Positions 45,705 through 55,316 of a DNA stretch of 64,000 bases are shown in pieces. Below the pieces are notes generated by a model. The model searched no databases. It saw only the letters and a list, made by a program, of their open reading frames with translations, and was not told the origin of the DNA. The DNA comes from Candidatus Fermentibacterota bacterium (lineage in GTDB: Bacteria > Fermentibacterota > Fermentibacteria > Fermentibacterales > Fermentibacteraceae): NCBI GenBank assembly GCA_002748705.1, contig PDSZ01000023.1, forward strand, positions 135,542-199,541, written 5' to 3'. The position numbers were made by a program, and so were the translations under genes. Numbering within the stretch: the first letter of the stretch is position 1; each line of letters starts with the position of its first letter.

Positions 45705-47633
45705 ATGCGCCGACCGCCTGTAATACAGGCAGCAGCAGTTGCGCTGCTCACCCTGCTTATTCCGGCTGCAGGGCATCTGTTTCTGATCAATGCGGTTTCA
45801 CGCAGAATACATGCCATTGATTCGGAGGCATCATGGAGCGGAATCCGCTTCGGGAATGACGCTGTGCTTCTTGTGGATGCCTCACTGCCGGGAACCGGCC
45901 TTTCGGCCGATAGCCTCTGGGTTATTGTTGAGGGAGTTCCCTTTCATGCGAAGCCTGTTATGGCTGTTGGCGCCGGAGGAAGTCTTTACAGCGGTCAGTA
46001 CCGGGATGAAGAACTTTCTGTCAGTGATGGCGGTGGGGCAGAGCTTGTGCTTTCTCTGATGGATGTTTCTCTTGCAGACGGTACCCTGCTCACCGGAAGC
46101 AGGATTTGCGGCGAATATACCTGCTTTCTGGACGGGAGCTGGGGGTCTGCTGATTTGTCCATGGTTTCCGGTGGGTTCACAGGGGTATTTCAGTCGGTCT
46201 CAGGGATTCCTTTTACAGGTGATGAACTCCCTGGCCCCCTTGCAGGGCATACTGTTTCAGGAAGGTGTACCGGTACAGAGGGTAACATATGGAATGTAGC
46301 AGGTCTGATAACTGAGATTGACGGCAGACCTGCCCAGGCTCTCTTTACAGCAGAGGCAGACAGGGGCGGTCTGCAGTCTGCTTCCCTTTCCATGGATTTC
46401 TCCCAGGTGAGTGAACCGGCAATGGCACTGCTGGATTCACTTACAGGAGGTGCTGTGATAACCGCTGCTCCGGCAGGTTCCCTTTCAGTTTTTCTCTCTG
46501 GAGCAGATTCTCTTTTCTTCACCGGAGCGCTGGAGTTTCAGGAGCTTTCTGTATACAGGGAAGAGATAGCTCCGGACACCATTACTACAGAGGCATTCCT
46601 CTTCTGCAGCGGCGGTGTGCTGCCGGAATCATGTCAGCTTTTTGTTGATACCGGCATGGTTCGTTTGAACAGCGCTGAGGTGTACTTTACCCTTGATGTG
46701 TCATGGGAAACCAGAAGAATGATGCGTCTGTTTCTTTACAATCACTCCCTTACAGGTGGGGAGATAACCTCATCGGTTCCTGATGAGCTTATGGGAAGTC
46801 TGAACGGACTCAGTCTTGGCGGCGAGCTGGACTTTGCTGCGGAACTACTGCTGGACTGGGATTATCCGGACAGTTCCAATTTCAGCATTGATATTGATTC
46901 CAGGGGTCTCAGGGTCAACTGGAGTCCTGTGAGTTTCAGCAGGCTGAGAGAGGAAGATGGAGGGGCTTCCTGCACCATGAGGGACACATGGGGCAACACC
47001 AGAACCATCTCACTGGATACTCTTCATAATTCCGGCTTCGTTGTGTTTGATTCCATTCCTGCCCATTTCGAGCCTCTTCTCTGCTGCGCAGAGGATGCTT
47101 CTTTCAGAAGACACAGCGGTTTCAGTGAGTATCACATAAGAAACTCCATAAGGGCTGATATGACTGAAGGCAGGTTTGTTCGAGGCGGATCCACTCTCTC
47201 CATGCAGCTTGCAAAGAATCTTTTTCTCGGTAGGGAGAAGACCCTGGCCAGGAAACTGCAGGAGGTTTTTCTTACCTGGAGGATGGAAAGGTGGCTGAGT
47301 AAGGATCGTATCCTCGAAATCTACGCCAATATCGTGGAACTTGGTCCTGATGTGTTTGGTTTTGATCAGGCAGCTCTCTATTACTTTGACAGGAGATTTG
47401 CTGATCTTTCTGTTCGGGAGACTGCATATCTTGTTTCCATACTGCCAGGGCCGAAGCTGTATCACCGATTTGCTGAAGCCGGAGCGTTGCCCGGCTACTG
47501 GCAATCATATGTTGACAGGCTCATATCAATATGCGGAAGAAGAGGTTGGCTGGATGATGATCTGGTTGCCTCTGCTCTTGCTGATACCATAGTTTTCAGA
47601 GGTGCCCGATTCATCGGCGGTGTTGACAACTGA
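45705..47633 (+). CDS. Peptidoglycan glycosyltransferase (GT51) with a long AsmA-like N-terminal region
   Basis: The 642-residue protein has an N-terminal membrane helix, then about 420 residues of repeated beta strands of the AsmA/translocation-protein kind (FTGALEFQELSVYREEIAPD, LGGELDFAAELLLDWDYPDS). A GT51 domain follows from about residue 450. Its catalytic Glu463 is in AEDASFRRHSGFSEYHIRNS, followed by RGGSTLSMQLAKNLFLGREK and WRMERWLSKDRILEIYAN. There is no transpeptidase domain, so it is a monofunctional glycan polymerase by sequence. The family usually has only about 230 residues. No ribosome binding site is obvious before the ATG. Confidence 0.85.
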   Translation: MRRPPVIQAAAVALLTLLIPAAGHLFLINAVSRRIHAIDSEASWSGIRFGNDAVLLVDASLPGTGLSADSLWVIVEGVPFHAKPVMAVGAGGSLYSGQYRDEELSVSDGGGAELVLSLMDVSLADGTLLTGSRICGEYTCFLDGSWGSADLSMVSGGFTGVFQSVSGIPFTGDELPGPLAGHTVSGRCTGTEGNIWNVAGLITEIDGRPAQALFTAEADRGGLQSASLSMDFSQVSEPAMALLDSLTGGAVITAAPAGSLSVFLSGADSLFFTGALEFQELSVYREEIAPDTITTEAFLFCSGGVLPESCQLFVDTGMVRLNSAEVYFTLDVSWETRRMMRLFLYNHSLTGGEITSSVPDELMGSLNGLSLGGELDFAAELLLDWDYPDSSNFSIDIDSRGLRVNWSPVSFSRLREEDGGASCTMRDTWGNTRTISLDTLHNSGFVVFDSIPAHFEPLLCCAEDASFRRHSGFSEYHIRNSIRADMTEGRFVRGGSTLSMQLAKNLFLGREKTLARKLQEVFLTWRMERWLSKDRILEIYANIVELGPDVFGFDQAALYYFDRRFADLSVRETAYLVSILPGPKLYHRFAEAGALPGYWQSYVDRLISICGRRGWLDDDLVASALADTIVFRGARFIGGVDN

Positions 47634-47660
47634 GCTTCGCAAAACTATTAGCATGATGTA

Positions 47661-47666
47661 TATAAT
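47661..47666 (+). promoter_or_regulatory. Probable -10 element (TATAAT)
   Basis: A consensus TATAAT at 47661-47666 lies 34 bases before the ATG at 47700, with a weak TTCGCA at 47636 as the best -35 (19-base spacing). It could start transcription of the run from 47700 to 57019, which otherwise has no gap. Confidence 0.4.
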
Positions 47667-47699
47667 GGGGTTCACCGACTGCTGAAGGAGGGTAATGGC

Positions 47700-48731
47700 A
47701 TGACCGTCAAAAAGAGCGGCGCCTGGGAGCTCCGGCGAGGGAAAAGGATTTACAGGGCTGCCGATTTTGACCAGCTTCTGAGCTGGGTCAGGGAGAATCG
47801 GGTATCCAGCAGCGACAGCTTCAGAAAAGCCGGTACTGACCAGTGGCTTTCAGTGTTGTCCAGAGAAGAATTTGCTGCTATCCTGAATCCTGATAATCAG
47901 TGGACTGTTTCCATGAGAAGTGGAGTGTTCAGAACGCCTGAATTTGAAGTTCTTGTTAAATGGGCAAGAGAAGCACGAATTACTGAAGATGCAGTTGTTG
48001 AAGGGCCGAGAACACCTCCAGGGGGTGTAAAGGCTTCGGCTCTTCCTGCTCTTGCTCCCTATCTGAGGGAGGTTCCTGCCGGTAAGATAGTGTCGGTGAA
48101 GATAAGGGTAGACGGAAATGTGTACAAGGCAGGATCTACAGACATTGTTCGCAGCTGGATAAAGGAATCCCGTATTCCTGTGGATGCTGAAATATCCATG
48201 GACGGAAAGACCTGGGAACCGGTCAGCATGTGCGGTCTTTTTGATCTGGAAGACTGGCCTCAGGCCGCTTACGGCGCTGTGGAGGAAGAAGAGCTTCCGG
48301 ATATGCCTGCTGAAGATATCTTTGAAAAACATGATGAGCCTGTTTCTGAACCTTCTTACGAACGATTACAGAACACTGTTAAGAATGCTGAAGAAACTCC
48401 TTCAGGCAAAGCTGAACCTGAGCCTGCCCCTGAACCCTCGGAGCCACCGGTTGATGATATTCAGTCATTTACAGTTGTTACAGCTGAATCGGAGATAATG
48501 GTTGAATCTGCGGCGGAACTGAAGAAGCTGTTGAAAAGAAGACAGATATACTCCTATGATGTGATAAGACATCCTTCAATCAAGCTGGAAGGGATGTCTG
48601 TAGGTGAGTATCTTGAGATTCGGCAAAGCGGGAAGAAAAAGTTTTTCCTGCTGCTTCTTATTCCAGCGGCAGCAGCGATTTTTGCTGCCCTTGAATACGC
48701 CCAGGTGGTGGATGCTGTTACATGGTTATGA
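47700..48731 (+). CDS. Tail-anchored protein with four GYF_2-like repeats
   Basis: AAGGAGGG precedes the ATG. The 343-residue protein has no signal peptide, and one membrane helix at residues about 318-338 (FFLLLLIPAAAAIFAALEYA) anchors the tail. Before it are four related units of about 45 residues, each with a strand, a second strand after Gly or Tyr, then a helix beginning L-x-x-W-x-x-E or similar and a variable end (LLSWVRENRVSSSDSFRKAG; LVKWAREARITEDAVVEGP; IVRSWIKESRIPVDAEI; LKKLLKRRQIYSYDVI). This resembles GYF_2 domains. A Glu/Pro-rich linker separates units three and four. It is probably a cytoplasmic scaffold on the membrane, but its partner is unknown. Confidence 0.6.
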   Translation: MTVKKSGAWELRRGKRIYRAADFDQLLSWVRENRVSSSDSFRKAGTDQWLSVLSREEFAAILNPDNQWTVSMRSGVFRTPEFEVLVKWAREARITEDAVVEGPRTPPGGVKASALPALAPYLREVPAGKIVSVKIRVDGNVYKAGSTDIVRSWIKESRIPVDAEISMDGKTWEPVSMCGLFDLEDWPQAAYGAVEEEELPDMPAEDIFEKHDEPVSEPSYERLQNTVKNAEETPSGKAEPEPAPEPSEPPVDDIQSFTVVTAESEIMVESAAELKKLLKRRQIYSYDVIRHPSIKLEGMSVGEYLEIRQSGKKKFFLLLLIPAAAAIFAALEYAQVVDAVTWL

Positions 48732-49999
48732 TAACAGACCTTCTGAGAGCCAAGCGTGACGGCAGAGCAATTCCTTCTGAACAGCTCTATCAGCTTGCAT
48801 CAGGTATCGCCAATGGAAGTGTAAGCGATTATCAGGCCAGCGCATTTCTCATGGCTGCGTACATCAACGGCCTGAACTCCGAGGAAACCCTTGCCCTTAC
48901 AGAAGCAATGCGTGACAGCGGCGAGACAGTAAGCTGGGAACCGTCTCTTTCACCCCTTGCAGACAAGCACAGTACAGGCGGTGTAGGGGATAAGCTCTCG
49001 CTTGTTCTGGCGCCTATGGCAGCTTCCATAGGTATCAGGGTTCCAATGATAAGCGGAAGGGGTCTCGGCCATACCGGAGGCACTCTGGACAAGCTTGAAT
49101 CCATACCTGGATTCAATGTGAATCTCTCAATGGAACAGTTCAGGGAACAGGTTGATAGTCTGGGGGTATGCATGATAGGCCAGACAGACAGTCTTGCCCC
49201 TGCAGACAGGAAACTCTATGCCCTCAGGGACGCAACCTCCACAGTGACCTCAATACCGCTTATCTGTGCCAGCATACTCTCCAAGAAACTTGCTGAAAAT
49301 CCTGACATTCTTGTTTTTGATGTAAAGTGCGGCAGCGGCGCTTTCATGACTGAACTCACTGAAGCAACTGAACTTGCTGAACTGCTTGTAAGAACATCTC
49401 AGCTTTCCGGCAAGAAAGCCAGTGCGCTGATAACCTCAATGAATGTTCCTCTGGGGTTCACCGCAGGAAATGCCCTGGAAGTACAGGAATCCATTGATAT
49501 CATGAGGAACAGAGGGCCTGCTGATGCCACTGAACTTACTGTCCGTCTGGTCTCACAAATGGCAGAGCACGCAGGAATCCCTGAAAGCGAGCAGCTCTGT
49601 TATGAAAACCTGGCCAGCGGAAAGGTCTTTGACCTGTTCAGCAGAATGGTAGAAGCCCAGGGCGGTGATCTGGAAGCCTTTGAGTCGCTTCCCCAGGCAC
49701 CTGTGATAATAGATGTAAGAGCAGACAGAACAGGTTACTGGTACGGCCCTGATGCCCTCACTGTAGGCCGCGAGGTCAGGGCTTTAGGCGGCGGCAGATT
49801 CAGAATTGAAGATACTGTTGACCCTCTTGTTGGGTGGGCTCAGGAAATATCATGCGGCTCGCCTGTGGAAAACGGTACTGTTCTCGGGCTTGTTCACGCC
49901 TCAGACCTTGAAGCAGGAAAACTGGCTGCAGCACGGATTGCTGAAAGCTTCACATGGGACAGGCTTTCAGAACCTCTTGTTCTCTCGGAGGTACACTGA
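48722..49999 (+). CDS. Thymidine/pyrimidine-nucleoside phosphorylase
   Basis: This 425-residue protein matches the family over its length: ITDLLRAKRDGRAIPSEQL, KHSTGGVGDKLSL (phosphate site) near residue 82, SGRGLGHTGGTLDKLESIPG near residue 115, ALRDATSTVTSIPLICASIL near residue 170, and VFDVKCGSGAFM near residue 200. It cleaves thymidine, deoxyuridine or uridine to base and sugar phosphate. The base specificity (DeoA versus Pdp) cannot be told by eye. Two ATGs (48722 and 48728) are possible, and both overlap the previous gene. Confidence 0.93.
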   Translation: MVMITDLLRAKRDGRAIPSEQLYQLASGIANGSVSDYQASAFLMAAYINGLNSEETLALTEAMRDSGETVSWEPSLSPLADKHSTGGVGDKLSLVLAPMAASIGIRVPMISGRGLGHTGGTLDKLESIPGFNVNLSMEQFREQVDSLGVCMIGQTDSLAPADRKLYALRDATSTVTSIPLICASILSKKLAENPDILVFDVKCGSGAFMTELTEATELAELLVRTSQLSGKKASALITSMNVPLGFTAGNALEVQESIDIMRNRGPADATELTVRLVSQMAEHAGIPESEQLCYENLASGKVFDLFSRMVEAQGGDLEAFESLPQAPVIIDVRADRTGYWYGPDALTVGREVRALGGGRFRIEDTVDPLVGWAQEISCGSPVENGTVLGLVHASDLEAGKLAAARIAESFTWDRLSEPLVLSEVH

Positions 50000-51702
50000 T
50001 GAGGCCTCTGGAGCCCTCTGCAGTTCCTGCAACTCTTCTTAGGGACCAGGTTATTTCCCGGTCTGCGTTCGACAGGTACAGGAGGCTTGCAGAGAACTCA
50101 AGCGAGAATCCCCTTTCTCTGCTGGTTTCAAGCGGAATAATCGGTGAAGAAAGACTGTTCAGGCATCTGGCGGAACTGGCAGGTATTCCTTACGCTGATC
50201 TGGATCCTCTGGAGCTTGACTATCAGTCGGTTACAGAGAGCCTTCCAGGAGCTTTTGCCCAGGCCAACGGTCTGGTTGCATTCAGAGATGACGGTGAATC
50301 AATACACATTGCCACCAGCAGGGTGCCTTCAGATGCTGAACTGGATGATATGGAACACATGCTGGGAAAGAGGATAGAACTTTATCTCAGCCGCCCAGGT
50401 GCCATAGACAAGGTCATTCGCCAGTTCTACGGCCTTCACAGTTCAATTCTGGCTGCAACGAAAGAACTGTCCTCAGAAGAGAAAGTCGATCTCGGAAATC
50501 TTGAGAGGTTCGTTGACAGCACTGCCGACAGGTCCATTGAGCCAACGGACAAGCCGGTTATCAACGCGGTAAACCATCTTTTTCAGCATGCATTTGAAGA
50601 GAGGGCCAGCGATATTCACATTGAGCCCCACCGTGAGAATACAATTGTCCGTTTCCGAATAGACGGTGTTCTTCATCTTGTATACAGGCTCCCGGGCAGA
50701 CTCCATCTGACCATCGCCAGCAGAATCAAGATGATTTCCGGGCTGAACATCGCAGAGAAAAGAAGACCGCAGGACGGCAGAATAAGAACCATGTTCCAGG
50801 GTAAACCTGTTGAGATTCGATGTTCCACTGTTCCGGTTTCCTTCGGTGAAAAGATAGTTCTTCGAATACTTGATCCAGGGGTGCTGATGCAGGATCTCTC
50901 AGCGCTGGGTTTTGAGTCGGTGGATTTGAGCAGGTATGAAAACCTCATACACAATCCCAATGGTCTTATACTGGTAACCGGCCCCACTGGAAGCGGCAAA
51001 ACTACAACACTCTATTCCAGCCTGACCGCTGTTTCCACAGAAAGCAACAATGTTACCACCATTGAGGATCCTGTGGAGTTCGTTACAGACGATTTCAATC
51101 AGATTTCTGTTCAGCCGGCAATTGATCTTACCTTTATAACAGCTCTCAGGTATGTACTCAGGCAGGATCCTGACATAATCATGGTCGGTGAGATAAGAGA
51201 CAGGGAAACAGCTGTCAGTGCCATGCGAAGCGCTCTCACAGGTCATCTTGTTCTCAGCACCCTTCATACCAACGACTCTGCGTCAACGGTGATAAGGCTG
51301 ATGGATATGGGCGTTGACCCGTATCTCCTGGTGAGCACACTGAGGGGTATCGTTGCCCAGAGGCTGGTCAGAACCATCTGTCCCCACTGCCGGATTCAGT
51401 ATGAACCTGATAGTTTTCAGAGAAAGGTGCTGGGAATTGAAACCGGTATATCGCTCACAAAGGGCTCAGGATGCCGTGAGTGCAGAAACACAGGTTACAA
51501 GGGGAGAACAGCGATTTTTGAAATTATGCTTATAAATGAGGAAATGCGGACTGCCATGCTTGCAAGGGCTTCAATGGGAAGCATAAGAGAGCTTGCAGGG
51601 AAGTCGGGAATGCATACACTGAGAGAAGCAGGAATCATAAAGGTACTGCAGGGAGTGACAACAGTGGATGAACTTGTAAGAGTTACGGCAGGTACAATGT
51701 GA
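49999..51702 (+). CDS. Type II secretion/type IV pilus assembly ATPase (GspE/PilB)
   Basis: From the ATG at 49999 (CGGAGG upstream, TGATG overlap with the phosphorylase) it is 567 residues. It has the N-terminal GspE/MshEN domain, then IHIEPHRENTIVRFRIDGVL, Walker A GPTGSGKTTT at residues 328-337, the Asp-box DPVEFV, Walker B QDPDIIMVGEIRD, the His-box STLHTNDSASTV, and a zinc motif (CPHC...CREC). It is the cytoplasmic motor for pilus or pseudopilus extension. No PilC, PilT or pilin gene lies in this window. Confidence 0.93.
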   Translation: MRPLEPSAVPATLLRDQVISRSAFDRYRRLAENSSENPLSLLVSSGIIGEERLFRHLAELAGIPYADLDPLELDYQSVTESLPGAFAQANGLVAFRDDGESIHIATSRVPSDAELDDMEHMLGKRIELYLSRPGAIDKVIRQFYGLHSSILAATKELSSEEKVDLGNLERFVDSTADRSIEPTDKPVINAVNHLFQHAFEERASDIHIEPHRENTIVRFRIDGVLHLVYRLPGRLHLTIASRIKMISGLNIAEKRRPQDGRIRTMFQGKPVEIRCSTVPVSFGEKIVLRILDPGVLMQDLSALGFESVDLSRYENLIHNPNGLILVTGPTGSGKTTTLYSSLTAVSTESNNVTTIEDPVEFVTDDFNQISVQPAIDLTFITALRYVLRQDPDIIMVGEIRDRETAVSAMRSALTGHLVLSTLHTNDSASTVIRLMDMGVDPYLLVSTLRGIVAQRLVRTICPHCRIQYEPDSFQRKVLGIETGISLTKGSGCRECRNTGYKGRTAIFEIMLINEEMRTAMLARASMGSIRELAGKSGMHTLREAGIIKVLQGVTTVDELVRVTAGTM

Positions 51703-53105
51703 GCAGAAGAATATTTATCGCGGCTGTTCTTTTCGCTCTCCTTTCAGGGTGCGGAGAACAACAGGGTGAAACCGTTCCGTCAGCTGCTTCAGACACAACT
51801 GTCGTCAGAACAATGCCTGAAACTCCCCTTGAGGTAGCCCTTCAGTTCTCGAACCTTCTGGGCATGAATGATCCTGAGTGTATTGAGCTTCTTGCTCCTG
51901 AGCTGAAGGATTCAGTTGTTTCCACCGGTTTCTCTCCCTGGGAATTCTTCGGCAGATGGCGGGGCTTTGACCAGGGGGGCAGGCTTACCCCTGTTCTTCC
52001 AGGTCCTGACAGCCTCTACAGAACCAGTTACTACTGCTCCATAGTCAGGCTTGAGGAACTGCCGCCTGTAATACGAATGGATTTTGTTCTGCTGAATGGT
52101 TCCTGGTTCATAGAGCGCATTGAGAATGAGCTTACTGGAAATGCCATTGATTCCCTCAGTGTTGAGTATCAGGCTGCTGTTATTCTCTCGAATCCTGATC
52201 TTCTCAGAGAGATGCGACTTGCAGGAATGCTTCTTAAAGATGTAGATCTGGACAGAGAGGTTCACTGGTCTTCTTGGCATGCAGCTGAGGCAGCAGGCAC
52301 ATCCTTTGAAGATTATGTTGCAGGTCTCTCTCAGGAGAGTTATTCAGTTATGGCTCTGAGCAATGTAAGGGCAGCTGCCAAACTTCAGATAGTGCAGGAC
52401 AGAGCCACTTTTCAGGTAACCGATTTTCCTGTTGAACTCAGGGAACTGGTTGCTGCCTGGCGTGAGCTTGCATATCTGGAAAAAGCAGTTCTGCGGGCGA
52501 ACCACGAAGCAATGCAGAACCTGAGACAGACAGGGACATGGATGGGCCCTGATGTGCAGGAGGAAGAGGAGAGGATTGCTTTTCTTCGCAGTGTTTTCTT
52601 TGCTGTTGACGCACTGATTGAAGAGAGGGATACCCTTTCCAGAACATATCCTGCGCTTCTCACATGCGGAAGCAGTGAACCTCTGGAAACCCTTCTGATA
52701 TACCTTGATCCACACCAGCTGGAGCAGAAGGTGGAGAGCGACATAGGCATTCCTGTCTGGAGGGCTCTGGGAGTTGACATGAACGGTGATCCGGACCCTG
52801 AACGGGTGGTTTACTGGGCAGGTGATATCTATCTCTTTCTTGGAACACCTACAGGATACAGACTTGTCTGGAGAAGCTGGAAAGATTTTCAGAGCGATTT
52901 TCACAGCCAGTTCGGAACCCAGACAGGTCCGGCAGGTTACAGAAGCGTGGTTCTTGTGGGAAACACAGGGCAGTACGAATATGAACTCTCCCTTTCAGCA
53001 GATGGTAAGCCGCTCTTTACAAGAAAAGAGATTCCTGCGGACTCTGTTCAGGTTCAGGACGACCTGCTCATTGAGAGTCCCCTGTTGAACGGAGCAGGCA
53101 ACTGA
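51699..53105 (+). CDS. Lipoprotein of unknown function
   Basis: The GTG at 51699 overlaps the ATPase stop (GTGA). It reads RRIFIAAVLFALLSGC, a lipoprotein signal, and then about 450 mature residues. The centre is helical (WRELAYLEKAVLRANHEAMQNL). The last 110 residues contain a strand-rich part (GVDMNGDPDPERVVYWAGDIYLFLG) like one unit of a VCBS/FG-GAP-type fold, with a DMNGDPD calcium-type loop. The family is not recognised. It lies immediately before the class A PBP gene, so a role as an outer-membrane PBP activator (LpoA-like) is possible but only a guess from position. Confidence 0.55.
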   Translation: MSRRIFIAAVLFALLSGCGEQQGETVPSAASDTTVVRTMPETPLEVALQFSNLLGMNDPECIELLAPELKDSVVSTGFSPWEFFGRWRGFDQGGRLTPVLPGPDSLYRTSYYCSIVRLEELPPVIRMDFVLLNGSWFIERIENELTGNAIDSLSVEYQAAVILSNPDLLREMRLAGMLLKDVDLDREVHWSSWHAAEAAGTSFEDYVAGLSQESYSVMALSNVRAAAKLQIVQDRATFQVTDFPVELRELVAAWRELAYLEKAVLRANHEAMQNLRQTGTWMGPDVQEEEERIAFLRSVFFAVDALIEERDTLSRTYPALLTCGSSEPLETLLIYLDPHQLEQKVESDIGIPVWRALGVDMNGDPDPERVVYWAGDIYLFLGTPTGYRLVWRSWKDFQSDFHSQFGTQTGPAGYRSVVLVGNTGQYEYELSLSADGKPLFTRKEIPADSVQVQDDLLIESPLLNGAGN

Positions 53106-55315
53106 TGAAGAAAACACTTGCAGCAGTCGGTTACTGGTTTGCTGTAACTGCTGTTATTGGCGTGGCTTTCTCCGCAGGATTTCTTCACAGAGTCTGGAGT
53201 GACAGCGCTGAAGCCTTCAGTGAAGCAAGAGGCAATCTTCTTGTGGCAGGCCTGAGAGGAAGTGAGCCGGTAAGTGCCACCAGAATCTATGACTGCAATG
53301 GGGAAGAACTGGCAACAGCCTTTGTTGAGAACAGGTATCCTGTAACACTGGATCAGGTGAGCCCCTGGGTTATTCGCGGTTTTATTGCCACAGAGGACAG
53401 AAACTTCTATACCCATTCCGGCATTGATCTTCAGGGAATATTCCGAAGTGTTGTTCACAATATCAGAACGGGAGCCAGCCACGGAGGCAGCACAATAACA
53501 CAGCAGCTGGCCAGGGGTCTTTTTCTTCAGCAGGATCAAACCTATCAGAGAAAGATTCAGGAAGCTTTCATTGCAATGGAGATTGAACGACAGTTCTCCA
53601 AGAACGAGATAATGGAGATGTACCTGAACCAGATATACTACGGCTCCGGTGCCCACGGAATAGAGGCTGCCGCAAGAACATATTTCAGCGGTTCAACAGC
53701 TGCTGAACTTACCCTTGCCCAGTCTGCTATGCTGGTAAGAATGGTGAAAAACCCCAGCGGTTTCAATCCCCTGAGGAATCCTGACAGGTGTCTTGCGCAG
53801 AGAAACATAGCCCTTTCCATGATGGCTGATCACCGGGTTATAACTGAGGAGCAGATGGCTGAAACATCAGTACTTCCTCTGGGGGTGAATGTTCACAGGT
53901 ATGAACTTGAACAGGACTGGGACTATTTCACCGAGTATGTGAGACAGTACCTTGTGAGCAGGTACGGCTGGTCTGCGGTTTACGAGCAGGGGCTTGAGGT
54001 CTACACCACTCTGGATCCTGAAATGCAGCAGTTCGCCGAAGAAGCCATTGACAGCGTGCTGGTTTCAAAAGAACCGTTTTGGGACCCTGTTACCGATCAG
54101 TGGGTCTCTGATGGTGAGCGCCTCAGATATGAGAGTTCATGGACACACTGGCAGGCAGTTGAGGATTCCACTGCCGGCGCTCCTGATTACATACAGGGTG
54201 CCCTGGTTGCAGTTGATCCATCCACAGGATACATAAGGGCAATGGTTGGAGGAAGGGATTTTCAGGACAGCGAGTTCAACAGGGCTACTCAGTCCAGAAG
54301 GCAGCCAGGAAGTTCTTTCAAGCCATTCTTCTATGCAGAGGCCATAGAGCAGGGCTGGTCGCCAGGGAGTGTGATTCTTGATCAGCCTGTTGTGGTTGAC
54401 CTTAATCCTGGAAGCTGGCGTCCAAGGAACTATGACAGAGAGTTCCATGGCATGGTGACCCTCAGAGAGGCACTTGCCCGTTCCTTCAATGTGAGCGCGG
54501 TAAGACTGGGAGACGCAGTTGGAATAGAAACAGGAGCTGCCCGTGCTGCGGCAATGGGGATTACATCCAGGCTTCCTGTGGTGAATTCACTGCCTCTTGG
54601 GAGTTGTATGGCTAACCCTCTTGAGATGGCAAGGGCCTACATTCCCTTTGCAAACGGTGGTATTGCCAGAAACACAACTGCCATACTGCAGGTTGATGAC
54701 AGGTATGGGAATGTACTTGAAAGCAACCGGCAGCCTGATCCTGGAAGAAGAGTTCTCAGTGAAACAGGAGCCTACCTTATGAACAGCATGCTCCAGTCTG
54801 TTCTTCGGGCAGGTACAGGAACAGGCGCCCGCTGGTACTGGGGTGGCCCTTACGCAGGAAGGGAAGCAGGAGGAAAAACCGGAACCACAAGTGACTATGC
54901 AGATGCCTGGTTTGTAGGCTTTACTCCTGATCTTGTTGCGTCAGTGTGGGTTGGATACGACAATCATGTGGTAAGAATGCGTCTTCAGAATGGCAGGGGA
55001 CAGTCGGGAAGCAGTATTGCCCTTCCTGTATGGAACGCCTTTATGAGGAAGGTGTTTGCAGACGCGGACCCCTCAGAAGCCCCTGTGTTCCCAGGCCCTG
55101 AACCTGGAACCGTTGAGAATGCAGTTATCTGCAAGATCACAGGCCAGCTGGCCAATGCCGCCTGCGCGGAAAACGCCCGTGAAGGACTTTTCTGGAAGGG
55201 TGCTGCCCCTGCATCCTATTGCATGCTCCATACAGACAGTACAGGTTTTGCCTCTGATACCACCCTTGGAGAATTCACCGATTTTGACAGGAACTTCGGC
55301 GGAGGAGGTTTTTGA
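53105..55315 (+). CDS. Class A penicillin-binding protein (PBP1A type)
   Basis: The 736-residue bifunctional peptidoglycan synthase has an N-terminal membrane helix. Its GT51 domain has Glu97 in ATEDRNFYTHSGIDLQGI and GGSTITQQLARGLFLQQ. A transpeptidase domain follows with the acyl-serine motif S403-S-F-K406 in RQPGSSFKPFFYAE, SFN in ARSFNVSAV, and KTGT at residues 591-594 in GGKTGTTSDYADAW. The C-terminus has four cysteines (CKITGQLANAAC...CMLHT). It polymerises and cross-links peptidoglycan in the periplasm. The ATG overlaps the lipoprotein stop (TGATG). Confidence 0.95.
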   Translation: MKKTLAAVGYWFAVTAVIGVAFSAGFLHRVWSDSAEAFSEARGNLLVAGLRGSEPVSATRIYDCNGEELATAFVENRYPVTLDQVSPWVIRGFIATEDRNFYTHSGIDLQGIFRSVVHNIRTGASHGGSTITQQLARGLFLQQDQTYQRKIQEAFIAMEIERQFSKNEIMEMYLNQIYYGSGAHGIEAAARTYFSGSTAAELTLAQSAMLVRMVKNPSGFNPLRNPDRCLAQRNIALSMMADHRVITEEQMAETSVLPLGVNVHRYELEQDWDYFTEYVRQYLVSRYGWSAVYEQGLEVYTTLDPEMQQFAEEAIDSVLVSKEPFWDPVTDQWVSDGERLRYESSWTHWQAVEDSTAGAPDYIQGALVAVDPSTGYIRAMVGGRDFQDSEFNRATQSRRQPGSSFKPFFYAEAIEQGWSPGSVILDQPVVVDLNPGSWRPRNYDREFHGMVTLREALARSFNVSAVRLGDAVGIETGAARAAAMGITSRLPVVNSLPLGSCMANPLEMARAYIPFANGGIARNTTAILQVDDRYGNVLESNRQPDPGRRVLSETGAYLMNSMLQSVLRAGTGTGARWYWGGPYAGREAGGKTGTTSDYADAWFVGFTPDLVASVWVGYDNHVVRMRLQNGRGQSGSSIALPVWNAFMRKVFADADPSEAPVFPGPEPGTVENAVICKITGQLANAACAENAREGLFWKGAAPASYCMLHTDSTGFASDTTLGEFTDFDRNFGGGGF

Positions 55316-55316
55316 T

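Noticed and set aside
45559..45723. Short lipoprotein-like frame (Ser-Cys after a hydrophobic start) before the GT51 fusion gene
   Set aside because: No ribosome binding site, overlaps the next start, no similarity I can recognise.
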